Origin: Streptomyces sp. SID13726
GTDB taxonomy: Bacteria > Actinomycetota > Actinomycetes > Streptomycetales > Streptomycetaceae
NCBI RefSeq assembly: GCF_010548375.1
Contig: NZ_JAAGLY010000010.1
Location: 124,001 to 188,000, forward strand
Reading direction: 5' to 3'
Length of the DNA stretch: 64,000 nt
The notes below the pieces were generated by a model. The model made no database searches. It had not been told where the DNA came from and was given only the letters and a program-made list of their open reading frames with translations. A program made the translations under genes and the position numbers. Numbering within the stretch: position 1 is the stretch's first letter; each line of letters opens with the position of its first letter. Below, one piece after another: positions 8,886 through 16,321 of this stretch.

Positions 8886-9857
8886 TTATGAGGGTGTTCC
8901 GAACCGTTGCAGTGCGCCCGGCAGCCGGGAGCCGAGCGGCGCCATGTCGCCGTCCGCTCCGTGCCGCGCGAGCAGGTCCAGAGCGAGCCGCCCCCGCCGC
9001 ACCCGTTCCCTGGCCGTGTTCAGGGTCAGGTCGCGCATGTGGTGGCCGTAGGGGTAGATCCCGGGAGCCTTGGACAGGCCGAACTTCAGGTAGAGCGGTG
9101 CGCCGCGCCGGATCAGCTCGGCGACCTCGTACATCCGCACATAACCGCCGAGGTCGTCGGGGGCCTCGATGTACATGTCCATCGGGGCGGCCGACACCCG
9201 CCGGATCTCGGTGAGGTGATCGAGCGTCAGATCGCTGGGCACGTTGATGGAGTCGGCGCCCAGGTTCTCGTAGACCGCGAACGAGACCGGGTTGACCGGA
9301 CCGACGAGCGCGCTCAACTTCAGTGTGGTGTCGGCCGGGATGATGCCCGCGGCGCGCGCCCGGTGCAGCGTCCACAGCACGCCCTCGTCGGCGACGAGCA
9401 GGCACTGGACGCCCAACTCCGTTGCCCGGACGGCGTCTTCGACACATCCGGCGACCGCGTCGTGGCCGCGGGCCCGCAGGCCGCCGCCGCGCGAGTCGGT
9501 CCGGACCGAGCCGCCGATGTCCCAGGTGCCGCGCGGGCCGGTGAACAGGCAGAGCTCGATGTCGCGTTCGCCGGTCGCCTCGACCATCTCGGTGATCTCG
9601 GCGTCGGTCAGCATCCACACACCGCTGCCCTGGCTGATCCGGTGGATCGGCACATCGAGCCGCGAGGCTTCCTTCAGGACGACGGCCAGCGCTTCGGGAC
9701 CCTCGCACGAGGGGATCTCGGTGCGCCACTTGCCGCCGCCGGGGAAGGTGTGCGGCGAGGCGTCGGCAGGGTCGAGGGCGGGCGCGCCCAGGCCGAGCGC
9801 GGTGAGGGCCTGCTCACCGGGTCGGCGGGCCTCCGTGGCGGAAGCGTCGGTCGTCAC
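8886..9857 (-). CDS. TIM-barrel-like enzyme of unknown substrate, possibly peptidase-U32-like fold
   Basis: 323 residues with no signal peptide. I cannot assign a family firmly. Alternating strand/helix units such as DVPIHRISQGSGVWMLTDAE, ERDIELCLFTGPRGTWD, LGVQCLLVADEG, TLKLSALVGPVNPVSFA, LGADSINVPSDLTL, APMDMYIEAPDDLGGYVRM and GAPLYLKFGLSKAPGIYPYG look like a (beta/alpha)8 barrel, reminiscent of U32-type proteins or class-I aldolases, without the U32 Cys-rich motif. The GTG at 9857 has GAAGGA about 9 nt upstream. It is cotranscribed or closely linked with chvE-mmsA-mmsB-galM (90-bp gap) and carries a shared operator at its promoter. Inference: a catabolic enzyme for the imported sugar or sugar acid, perhaps a lyase or aldolase, which is otherwise absent here. 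Confidence 0.5.
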   Translation of the reverse strand: MTTDASATEARRPGEQALTALGLGAPALDPADASPHTFPGGGKWRTEIPSCEGPEALAVVLKEASRLDVPIHRISQGSGVWMLTDAEITEMVEATGERDIELCLFTGPRGTWDIGGSVRTDSRGGGLRARGHDAVAGCVEDAVRATELGVQCLLVADEGVLWTLHRARAAGIIPADTTLKLSALVGPVNPVSFAVYENLGADSINVPSDLTLDHLTEIRRVSAAPMDMYIEAPDDLGGYVRMYEVAELIRRGAPLYLKFGLSKAPGIYPYGHHMRDLTLNTARERVRRGRLALDLLARHGADGDMAPLGSRLPGALQRFGTPS

Positions 9858-9870
9858 AAGGTGTCCTTCG

Positions 9871-9888
9871 GGTTCGATATTTCGGACA
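9871..9888. promoter_or_regulatory. Near-palindromic operator, copy 1 of shared motif
   Basis: On the minus strand the site reads TGTCCGAAATATCGAACC, 13 bp upstream of the GTG at 9857. It matches two other sites at 12149-12166 and 13592-13609 (consensus TGTYCGANATNTCGAAC). The centre is AT, not the CG typical of LacI operators, so the regulator is probably of another family such as IclR or GntR. Confidence 0.6.
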
Positions 9889-9965
9889 AGGTTCGCGGCC
9901 TGATGTGTGCGGGGCTTGGGGTACGCCGGTACGGAGTGGTCAGGACACCCCGTACCGGCGTACGT

Positions 9966-10970
9966 CTAGGGGCGGAGCAGTACCTTGCCCACCTTCGGAT
10001 CACCGGACCCGACCAGCTCGATCGCCTCCGGGAACCGGTCGAGCGCCAGCTCGTGCGTGACCAGCGGCAGCGGGTCGAGCAACCCGGCGCCGAAGACCCG
10101 CACGGTGTGCGCCCAGGCGTCCGGGGGTGCCCCGAACACGGTGTGCACCTCCAGCTGCCGTACGACGAGGTCCGTCGGGTCCAGGCCCTCGGCGCCCGGC
10201 GCCGGGATGCCCGTCAGGACCAGACGGCCGCCGCGCCGGAGCAGGGAGGCCGCGGTGCGCGCGGCGGACGCGGACCCGGCGGTCTCGATCACGACGTCGA
10301 AGTCGTCGGGGAGCTCCTGGTCCCGGGTACGGAAGTCCGTGGCGCCGAAGGCCTTCGAGAGCTCCGCCCGGTCGGGCCGGGTGCCCACCACGAGCAGTTC
10401 GGACGGCGAGCCCGCCTTCAGGAACTGGACGGCGAACATCCCGAGCGTCCCGGTGCCCACGACGGCCACCCGCTCGCCGGGAACGGCGTTCGCCTTGAGC
10501 GCGGCGGCCGCGATGCAGGCGGCCGGCTCCAGCAGGGCCGCGGCGGTCAGGTCCGCGTCGTCCGGCAGGACATGGAGCAGGCGCGCGGGCAGCGTGAGCG
10601 TGCCGGCCATCGCGCCCGGCTGGGTGAACCCCGTCTCCTCGTACCCGGAGGTGCACAGCGTCGTCTCGCCCGCGTGGCAGCGGTCGCACACCTGGCAGTT
10701 GCGGAAGCCCTCACCGACGACCTTGCGGCCGACGAGGGTGGTCGGCACACCGGTGCCGACCGCCTCCACCGTCCCGGACCACTCGTGGCCCGGCGTGAGC
10801 GGGTAACGGACGTACCCCTCGGGCCGGTTGCCCTGGTAGACCTCGCGGTCGCTGCCGCAGATGCCGACGGCGTGCACGCGCACCAGCGCCTCGCCCGCCT
10901 CCGGCTGCCGAGGGTCGTGCGGGTCCAGGCGATGCTCGCCCGGCGCCTCGATGACGACTCGTGTGCTCAC
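9966..10970 (-). CDS. Zinc-dependent medium-chain alcohol (sugar) dehydrogenase
   Basis: 334 residues of the MDR superfamily. Catalytic-zinc region VGICGSDREVY with Cys, then GHEWSGTVEAVG with His and Glu. Structural-zinc cysteines lie in CQVCDRCHAGETTLC. A Rossmann motif VAVVGTGTLGMFAVQ binds NAD(P). The GTG start at 10970 overlaps the TGA of the upstream dehydratase gene (GTGA), so the two proteins are translationally coupled. Next to a galactonate-dehydratase-like enzyme and sugar importers, the likely role is oxidation of an aldose or sugar alcohol in a non-phosphorylating pathway. The exact substrate cannot be read from the sequence. Confidence 0.82.
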   Translation of the reverse strand: MSTRVVIEAPGEHRLDPHDPRQPEAGEALVRVHAVGICGSDREVYQGNRPEGYVRYPLTPGHEWSGTVEAVGTGVPTTLVGRKVVGEGFRNCQVCDRCHAGETTLCTSGYEETGFTQPGAMAGTLTLPARLLHVLPDDADLTAAALLEPAACIAAAALKANAVPGERVAVVGTGTLGMFAVQFLKAGSPSELLVVGTRPDRAELSKAFGATDFRTRDQELPDDFDVVIETAGSASAARTAASLLRRGGRLVLTGIPAPGAEGLDPTDLVVRQLEVHTVFGAPPDAWAHTVRVFGAGLLDPLPLVTHELALDRFPEAIELVGSGDPKVGKVLLRP

Positions 10971-12124
10971 TGGGAGCCCTTCGGCTTGCGCTGCTCCCAG
11001 CCCTCGGCCCACAGGTCGAACCGGGCCTGCTGCTGCGGGAACTCCGCCGCCGCGTCCACGTCCAGCTCGACGCCGAGGCCGGGCGCGTCGGAGAGGTGGA
11101 AGTAGCCGTCCACGACCTCGGGCGCCCCCTTGACCACCTTCTTGATCTCCGCGTCCGCGAAGTCGTTGAAGTGCTCCAGGATCTTGAAGTTCGGGGAGGT
11201 GAAACCGACCTGGAGCGAGGCGGCGGTCAGCACCGGGCCGCCCACGTTGTGCGGGGCGACGAGCACGTAGTGCGTCTCGGCGGTCGCGGCCAGCTTGCGG
11301 GTCTCCCAGATGCCGCCGATGTGGCCGACGTCGGGCTGGATGATGTCCACGGCCTGGCTCTCGAAGAGCTCGCGGAACTCGATCCGGTCGTGGATGCGCT
11401 CACCGGTGGCGACCGGGATGTCGACCTTGGCGGCGACTTTCTCCAGCGCCTTCAGGTTCTCCGGCGGGCAGGGCTCCTCCAGCCACGCGGGCTTGAAGGG
11501 CGCGAGGTCCTTGGCGAGCCGCACGGCGGTGGCGGGGGAGAAGCGGCCGTGCATCTCCAGCATCAGCTCGGCGTCCGGGCCGATGGCGTCGCGGACGGCC
11601 TCGATCAGGGAGACGGCGTACAGGCTCTGCTCGTGGTCCAGCTCGAAGTGGCCGGTGCCGAAGGGGTCGATCTTCAGCGCCTTGTACCCGCGCTCCATGA
11701 CCCCCTGAGCGGCCTTGTGGTACGCCTCGGGGGTGCGCTCGGTGGTGTACCAGCCGTTGGCGTACGCCTTGACCTTGTCGGTGACCTTGCCGCCGAGCAG
11801 CTGCCAGACGGGGACGCCGAGGGCCTTGCCCTTGATGTCCCAGCAGGCCATCTCGATGACGGCGATGCCGGACATGACGATCTCTCCGGCCCGGCCGTAG
11901 TCGCCGTACTTCATCCTCTTGACGAGGTCCTCGACAGCGAACGGGTCGGAACCGAGAATGTGGTTGGTCTCGGCCTCCCGCAGATAGCCGAGCAGGGCGT
12001 CGGTGTGGCCCAGCATGCGGGTCTCGCCGACGCCGGTGAGCCCCTCGTCGGTGTGCACCTGGACGTAGGTCAGGTTCCGCCACGGCGTCCCGACCACGTG
12101 CGTGCTGATTCCCGTGATGCGCAC
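10967..12124 (-). CDS. Enolase-superfamily sugar-acid dehydratase (D-galactonate dehydratase-like)
   Basis: 385 residues of the mandelate racemase/muconate lactonizing family. The GalD-type active site is recognisable: MLEMHGR (metal ligand plus the catalytic His of an xMHGR motif), LEEP (second metal ligand), VATGER (third Glu ligand), and the second dyad QPDVGHIGG with APHNVGGP (Asp and His). The first metal ligand position carries Glu where E. coli GalD has Asp (DFHGR), so the substrate may differ from D-galactonate. The GTG at 12124 has GGGAG five nt upstream; the longer open frame upstream has no ribosome site. The stop overlaps the next gene (GTGA). The reaction type is loss of water from an aldonate to a 2-keto-3-deoxy acid. 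Confidence 0.8.
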   Translation of the reverse strand: MRITGISTHVVGTPWRNLTYVQVHTDEGLTGVGETRMLGHTDALLGYLREAETNHILGSDPFAVEDLVKRMKYGDYGRAGEIVMSGIAVIEMACWDIKGKALGVPVWQLLGGKVTDKVKAYANGWYTTERTPEAYHKAAQGVMERGYKALKIDPFGTGHFELDHEQSLYAVSLIEAVRDAIGPDAELMLEMHGRFSPATAVRLAKDLAPFKPAWLEEPCPPENLKALEKVAAKVDIPVATGERIHDRIEFRELFESQAVDIIQPDVGHIGGIWETRKLAATAETHYVLVAPHNVGGPVLTAASLQVGFTSPNFKILEHFNDFADAEIKKVVKGAPEVVDGYFHLSDAPGLGVELDVDAAAEFPQQQARFDLWAEGWEQRKPKGSQ

Positions 12125-12148
12125 GGTACTCCCTAGTCCTCTTTGGAT

Positions 12149-12166
12149 TGTTCGAGATTTCGTCAC
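12149..12166. promoter_or_regulatory. Near-palindromic operator, copy 2, plus a second half-site
   Basis: The plus strand reads TGTTCGAGATTTCGTCAC, about 25 bp upstream of the dehydratase GTG. The right half is imperfect. A second TTGTTCGA half-site starts 20 bp further on at 12168, i.e. on the same helix face. The motif is shared with 9871-9888 and 13592-13609. Confidence 0.55.
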
Positions 12167-12359
12167 TTGTTCGAAATGCTGTCGCGACAGTAAGGAGGAC
12201 CGGGCGGGGGTGTCAATGGTCCGGACGTAGAACCCTGTGGGTGTCTTGGACGGCCGCCGTCCGTTCCCACATCGCGGGGCGACACCCCTGTCACCCTTTG
12301 TCTGCCGCGTTATCCAACCGTGACGGCCCCCTTCGCGCAGCCCTCTTGACCGCCGTTGA

Positions 12360-12375
12360 TTGTTAGCGCTCACAA
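12360..12375. promoter_or_regulatory. LacI-family operator between the dehydratase and lacI genes
   Basis: The site TTGTTAGCGCTCACAA differs from a perfect palindrome at only one pair of positions and closely matches the classic LacI-family form TTGTGAGCGCTCACAA with its central CG step. It lies 50 bp before the ATG of the divergent LacI gene, so autoregulation is likely. It may also act on the leftward dehydratase promoter about 240 bp away. Confidence 0.75.
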
Positions 12376-12424
12376 TGACGTCCGCATTCGCCGGTCGTCA
12401 CCGGGCGACAACCTGAGGGGGTCG

Positions 12425-13549
12425 ATGGCGAAGCAACAGCGGTCCAGACCAAGGGACTTGTCCGCAGCCGAACGTCAAGGGGGTGCAGCCGTGGGCCACT
12501 TGCAGACCGATGTACCGCAACGGCCGCCCACCATGGCCGATGTGGCCCGGCTGGCCGGGGTGTCCCACCAGACCGTGTCCCGGGTGCTGGGGGACCACCC
12601 CAACGTGCGGGACGAGACCCGGATCCGGGTGCAGCGCGCGATCGAGGAGATGGGCTACCGCCGCAACTCCTCCGCCCGTGCCCTGGCCACCCGGCGCACC
12701 CGCACCCTCGGGGTCGTCGCCTCCGACACCACGCTCTACGGGCCCGCCAGCACGCTGTTCGCGCTGGAGGAGGCGGCGCGCGCCGAAGGGTACGTGGTCT
12801 CGACGGTCGGTCTGCGCAGACTGACGGTGGAGACGGTGGCCGAGGCGCTGGACCACCTCAGCGAGGGCGGGGTGGAGGGGGTGATCGCCCTCGCCCCGCA
12901 GCGCTCCGCGGTCGAGGCCCTCATCGAACTCCGCCGGCCCTTTCCGGTGGTGGCCGTGGGGACCGGCTCCGGTGTGGAGATCCCCAGCGTCAACGTGGAC
13001 CAGTGCGCCGGCGCCCGGCTGGCCACCGGCCATCTGCTCGCCTCCGGCCACCGCACGGTCTGGCATCTCGCCGGGCCGGAGGACTGGCAGGAGGCCGTGG
13101 ACCGGGCCGACGGCTGGCGGGCGACCCTCGAAGAGGCGGGTGTCGCACCGCCGGTGCCGCTGGGGGGTGACTGGAGCCCGCTGTCCGGCTACCGTGCGGG
13201 CCAGGAACTGGCCGGCTGGGTGGGCCGCGGTCTCACCGCCGTCTTCGTCGCCAACGACCAGATGGCGCTGGGGGTGTTGCGGGCGCTGCGGGAGGCGGGG
13301 GTGCGCACCCCCGAGGACGTCGCGGTGGTCGGCTTCGACGACATCCCGGAGTCGGAGTTCTTCGCTCCGCCGCTCACCACCGTCCGGCAGGACTTCGCGA
13401 CGGTGGGCAAGCGGAGCATCGGCCTCCTCCTCGACCTCATCGAGGGCCGCACGCCCGACGAGTCCTCCCGGATCGCCATCGAGCCCCAACTCGTCGTCCG
13501 CGCCAGTACTTTCCCGTACCTCCCGCAACCGGGCACCGCTCCCGGCTGA
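12425..13549 (+). CDS. LacI-family transcriptional regulator
   Basis: 374 residues. After an unusual ~35-residue basic N-terminal extension, the LacI helix-turn-helix reads TMADVARLAGVSHQTVSRVLG, with the hinge helix at NSSARALATRRT. The effector domain is a type-I periplasmic-binding fold (TLGVVASDTTLYGPA, GVEGVIALAPQRSA, VFVANDQMALGVL, VAVVGFDDIPES). The ATG at 12425 is preceded by GAGGGGG; in-frame codons from 12356 overlap the operator and are less likely. Divergent to the dehydratase-dehydrogenase pair and upstream of the YtfQRT-like importer. Likely a sugar-responsive repressor of one or both, binding at 12360-12375. Confidence 0.88.
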   Translation: MAKQQRSRPRDLSAAERQGGAAVGHLQTDVPQRPPTMADVARLAGVSHQTVSRVLGDHPNVRDETRIRVQRAIEEMGYRRNSSARALATRRTRTLGVVASDTTLYGPASTLFALEEAARAEGYVVSTVGLRRLTVETVAEALDHLSEGGVEGVIALAPQRSAVEALIELRRPFPVVAVGTGSGVEIPSVNVDQCAGARLATGHLLASGHRTVWHLAGPEDWQEAVDRADGWRATLEEAGVAPPVPLGGDWSPLSGYRAGQELAGWVGRGLTAVFVANDQMALGVLRALREAGVRTPEDVAVVGFDDIPESEFFAPPLTTVRQDFATVGKRSIGLLLDLIEGRTPDESSRIAIEPQLVVRASTFPYLPQPGTAPG

Positions 13550-13591
13550 CCCGGCACCACCGGCACCGACTGATCGACTTCCCCTCCCGTA

Positions 13592-13609
13592 TGTCCGATA
13601 TCTCGAACG
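13592..13609. promoter_or_regulatory. Near-palindromic operator, copy 3 of shared motif
   Basis: TGTCCGATATCTCGAACG lies in the 145-bp gap before the ytfQ-like gene, about 85 bp upstream of its ATG. It matches the sites at 9871-9888 and 12149-12166 almost base for base. This ties the second importer to the first importer and the catabolic enzymes. Confidence 0.6.
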
Positions 13610-13694
13610 ATGATCGACAGGCTGGACGCAGTGCGGCCGGTCCCATCGAGCACCAGTGGTCCGGCCCCGGACCGGCTCTTCAAAGGAGAAGAAC

Positions 13695-14696
13695 ATGCTC
13701 AGCAGAAGGAACTTCCTCACCGCGGCGGTCGGCGTGGCGGCGGCGACGGGCCTGGCGGCCTGCGCCAAGGAGGACGACAGCTCCTCCACCGGCTCCGGCG
13801 GCAGCAAGGCGCTCGTCCTCGGCTTCTCCCAGGTCGGCTCCGAGAGCGGCTGGCGCAGCGCCAACACCGACTCGGTGAAGGCCGCCGCCAAGGACGCGGG
13901 CTACACCCTCAAGTTCTCCGACGCGCAGCAGAAGCAGGAGAACCAGATCTCCGCGATCCGCAGCTACATCACCCAGGGCGTGGACGTCATCGCCTTCTCG
14001 CCGGTGGTCGTCACCGGCTGGGACGCGGTGCTCAAGGAGGCCAAGGCCAAGAAGATCCCGGTGGTCCTCACCGACCGCTCCGTCGAGACCTCCGACGAGT
14101 CCCTGTACGTCACCCTGGTCGGCTCCGACTTCACGGACGAGGGCCGCCGCGCCGGCAAGATCCTGGAGAAGGTCATCGCGAAGGCCGGCCTCAAGGGCGA
14201 CGTGAAGATCGCCCAGCTGGAGGGCACCACCGGCGCCGCCCCCGCGATCGAGCGCGCCAAGGGCTTCAAGGAGGTCATGGAGGCCGACCACGCGGACGAC
14301 TGGAAGATCGTCGTCAGCCAGACCGGTGACTTCACCCGCGCCGGCGGCAAGCAGGTCATGGCCGCCTTCCTCCAGTCCAACCCGGACATCAACGTCCTCT
14401 TCGCGCACAACGACGACATGGCCATCGGCGCCATCCAGTCCATCGAGGCGGCCGGCAAGAAGCCCGGCAAGGACATCCTGATCGTCTCGATCGACGGCGT
14501 GAAGGACGGCTTCGTGGCCATGTCCGAGGGCAAGATCAACGCCATCGTCGAGTGCAACCCGCTGCTCGGCCCCCAGCTGATGGAGGTCGTCCAGAAGGTC
14601 AAGGACGGTCAGTCGGTCGAGCGCTGGATCAAGACCAAGGAGGGCGACTTCATGCAGGACCAGGCCGCCGCCGCCCTCCCCACCCGCAAGTACTGA
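13695..14696 (+). CDS. ytfQ: Sugar-binding lipoprotein of a YtfQ-type ABC importer
   Basis: 333 residues. The N-terminus MLSRRNFLTAAVG has a twin-arginine motif and a lipobox LAAC (Cys about residue 23), so it is probably a Tat-exported lipoprotein. The mature domain resembles the galactofuranose/galactose-binding YtfQ group: VLGFSQVGSESGWRSANTDS, QQKQENQISAIRSYITQGVD, VLTDRSVETSDESLYVTLVG, LFAHNDDMAIGAIQSIEAAG and VECNPLLGPQL. AAGGAG precedes the ATG. First gene of a four-gene importer operon. It binds a hexose or pentose (possibly the furanose form) outside the cell. Confidence 0.87.
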   Translation: MLSRRNFLTAAVGVAAATGLAACAKEDDSSSTGSGGSKALVLGFSQVGSESGWRSANTDSVKAAAKDAGYTLKFSDAQQKQENQISAIRSYITQGVDVIAFSPVVVTGWDAVLKEAKAKKIPVVLTDRSVETSDESLYVTLVGSDFTDEGRRAGKILEKVIAKAGLKGDVKIAQLEGTTGAAPAIERAKGFKEVMEADHADDWKIVVSQTGDFTRAGGKQVMAAFLQSNPDINVLFAHNDDMAIGAIQSIEAAGKKPGKDILIVSIDGVKDGFVAMSEGKINAIVECNPLLGPQLMEVVQKVKDGQSVERWIKTKEGDFMQDQAAAALPTRKY

Positions 14697-14782
14697 CCGA
14701 CCGCGTTCATCCCGGGGAGTCCCCACGCACGGGGGCTCCCCGCGGGCCTGAACCAGATCCAAGATCCAAGAGGAGCGCTGCC

Positions 14783-16321
14783 ATGGCAGAGCCGCGGCCC
14801 GTCCTGGAGATGACGGGCATAGTCAAGGAGTTTCCGGGGGTACGGGCTCTGTCGGGTGTCGACTTCCGGCTCTTCCCCGGCGAGATACACGCCCTGATGG
14901 GCGAGAACGGCGCCGGCAAATCCACCCTGATCAAGGTGCTGACCGGCGTCTACTCGCTGGACGGCGGAACCGTCACCCTCGACGGGAAGTCCGTCCGCAT
15001 CGCCAGCCCCCTCCAGGCGCAGCAGGCCGGCATCAGCACCGTCTACCAGGAGGTGAACCTCTGCCCCAACCTCTCGGTGGCGGAGAACATCTTCATCGGC
15101 CGTGAGCCGACCCGCTTCGGCCGCATCCAGTGGAAGCAGATGCGCAAGGAGGCCGCGGAACTCGTCGACCGCCTCGGCCTCGACATCGACGTCACCGCGC
15201 CGCTGTCCTCGTACCCGCTGGCCGTGCAGCAACTGGTCGCGATCGTACGGTCGGTGGGCACCGGCGACAGCGACGGCGCCGGAGCCGGCACCAAGGTGCT
15301 GGTCCTCGACGAGCCGACCTCCAGCCTCGACCGCGACGAGGTCCTCGAACTCTTCCGCCTGATGCGGCAGTTGAGGGACGAGGGCGTGGCGATCCTCTTC
15401 GTCTCGCACTTCCTCGACCAGATCTACGAGATCTGCGACCGCATGACCGTCCTGCGCAACGGCACCCTCGTCGGCGAGCACATGGTCAGCGACCTGGACC
15501 AGGTCGGCCTGATCCAGCTGATGATCGGCAAGGCCATGGACCAGCTGGAGGGGCTCCACGAGCACCAGCTGCACGCCGAGGTCGGCGAGCCGCTGGTCCG
15601 GGCGGACGGTCTCGGCAGGAAGGGCGGCATCGACCCCTTCGACCTGGAGGTCAACAAGGGCGAGGTCGTCGGCCTCGCCGGTCTCCTCGGCTCCGGCCGA
15701 ACCGAACTCGCCCGGCTGCTCTTCGGCGCCGACCAGCCCGACAGCGGCAAGGTCACCATCGACGGCAAGCAGGTCTCGATGAGCGCCCCGAACGACGCCA
15801 TCGGCGCGGGCGTCGCCTTCTGCTCGGAGAACCGCAAGACCGAGGGCCTGGTCCCCGACCTCACGGTGCGGGAGAACATCATCCTCGCCCTCCAGGCGGC
15901 CCGCGGCTGGACCCGCCCCATCCCGGCCGCCCAGCGCGACGAACTCGTCGCCAAGTACATCAAGGCCCTCGACATCCGCCCCGCCAACCCGGAGGCCCGA
16001 GTAGGGCAGTTGAGCGGCGGCAACCAGCAGAAGGTGCTCCTGGCCCGCTGGTTGATCACCCAGCCGAAGCTGCTGATCCTCGACGAGCCGACACGCGGCA
16101 TCGACGTCGGCGCCAAGGCGGAGATCCAGAAGCTCGTCGTCTCGCTCTCCGAGGACGGCATGTCCGTGCTGTACATCGCGGCCGAGCTGGAGGAAGTCCT
16201 CCGGCTCAGCCACACCATCGGCGTGCTGCGCGACCGCAAGCTGGTCGCCCGGATCGCCAACGGGCCGGAGATCACGCCCACCCGGATCCTGGAGACCATC
16301 GCGAGCGGAGAGCACCAGTGA
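14783..16321 (+). CDS. ytfR: YtfR-type tandem ATPase of the second sugar importer
   Basis: 512 residues with two ABC domains. The first has Walker A GENGAGKST, a degenerate signature (SSYPLAVQQLVAIVRS) and Walker B VLVLDEPTSSLD. The second has GLLGSGRTE in place of a canonical Walker A, the signature LSGGNQQKVLLARWL and Walker B LLILDEPTRGIDVG. The ATG at 14783 follows AGGAGCG. It ends at a GTGA overlap with the first permease gene. Energises transport together with the two permeases. It is a paralogue of mmsA at 6091-7641. Confidence 0.9.
   Translation: MAEPRPVLEMTGIVKEFPGVRALSGVDFRLFPGEIHALMGENGAGKSTLIKVLTGVYSLDGGTVTLDGKSVRIASPLQAQQAGISTVYQEVNLCPNLSVAENIFIGREPTRFGRIQWKQMRKEAAELVDRLGLDIDVTAPLSSYPLAVQQLVAIVRSVGTGDSDGAGAGTKVLVLDEPTSSLDRDEVLELFRLMRQLRDEGVAILFVSHFLDQIYEICDRMTVLRNGTLVGEHMVSDLDQVGLIQLMIGKAMDQLEGLHEHQLHAEVGEPLVRADGLGRKGGIDPFDLEVNKGEVVGLAGLLGSGRTELARLLFGADQPDSGKVTIDGKQVSMSAPNDAIGAGVAFCSENRKTEGLVPDLTVRENIILALQAARGWTRPIPAAQRDELVAKYIKALDIRPANPEARVGQLSGGNQQKVLLARWLITQPKLLILDEPTRGIDVGAKAEIQKLVVSLSEDGMSVLYIAAELEEVLRLSHTIGVLRDRKLVARIANGPEITPTRILETIASGEHQ

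Noticed and set aside
12398..13891. Long minus-strand frame opposite the LacI gene
   Set aside because: It is the shadow of LacI and its product has no recognisable fold; it would also cover the shared operator and the start of ytfQ.
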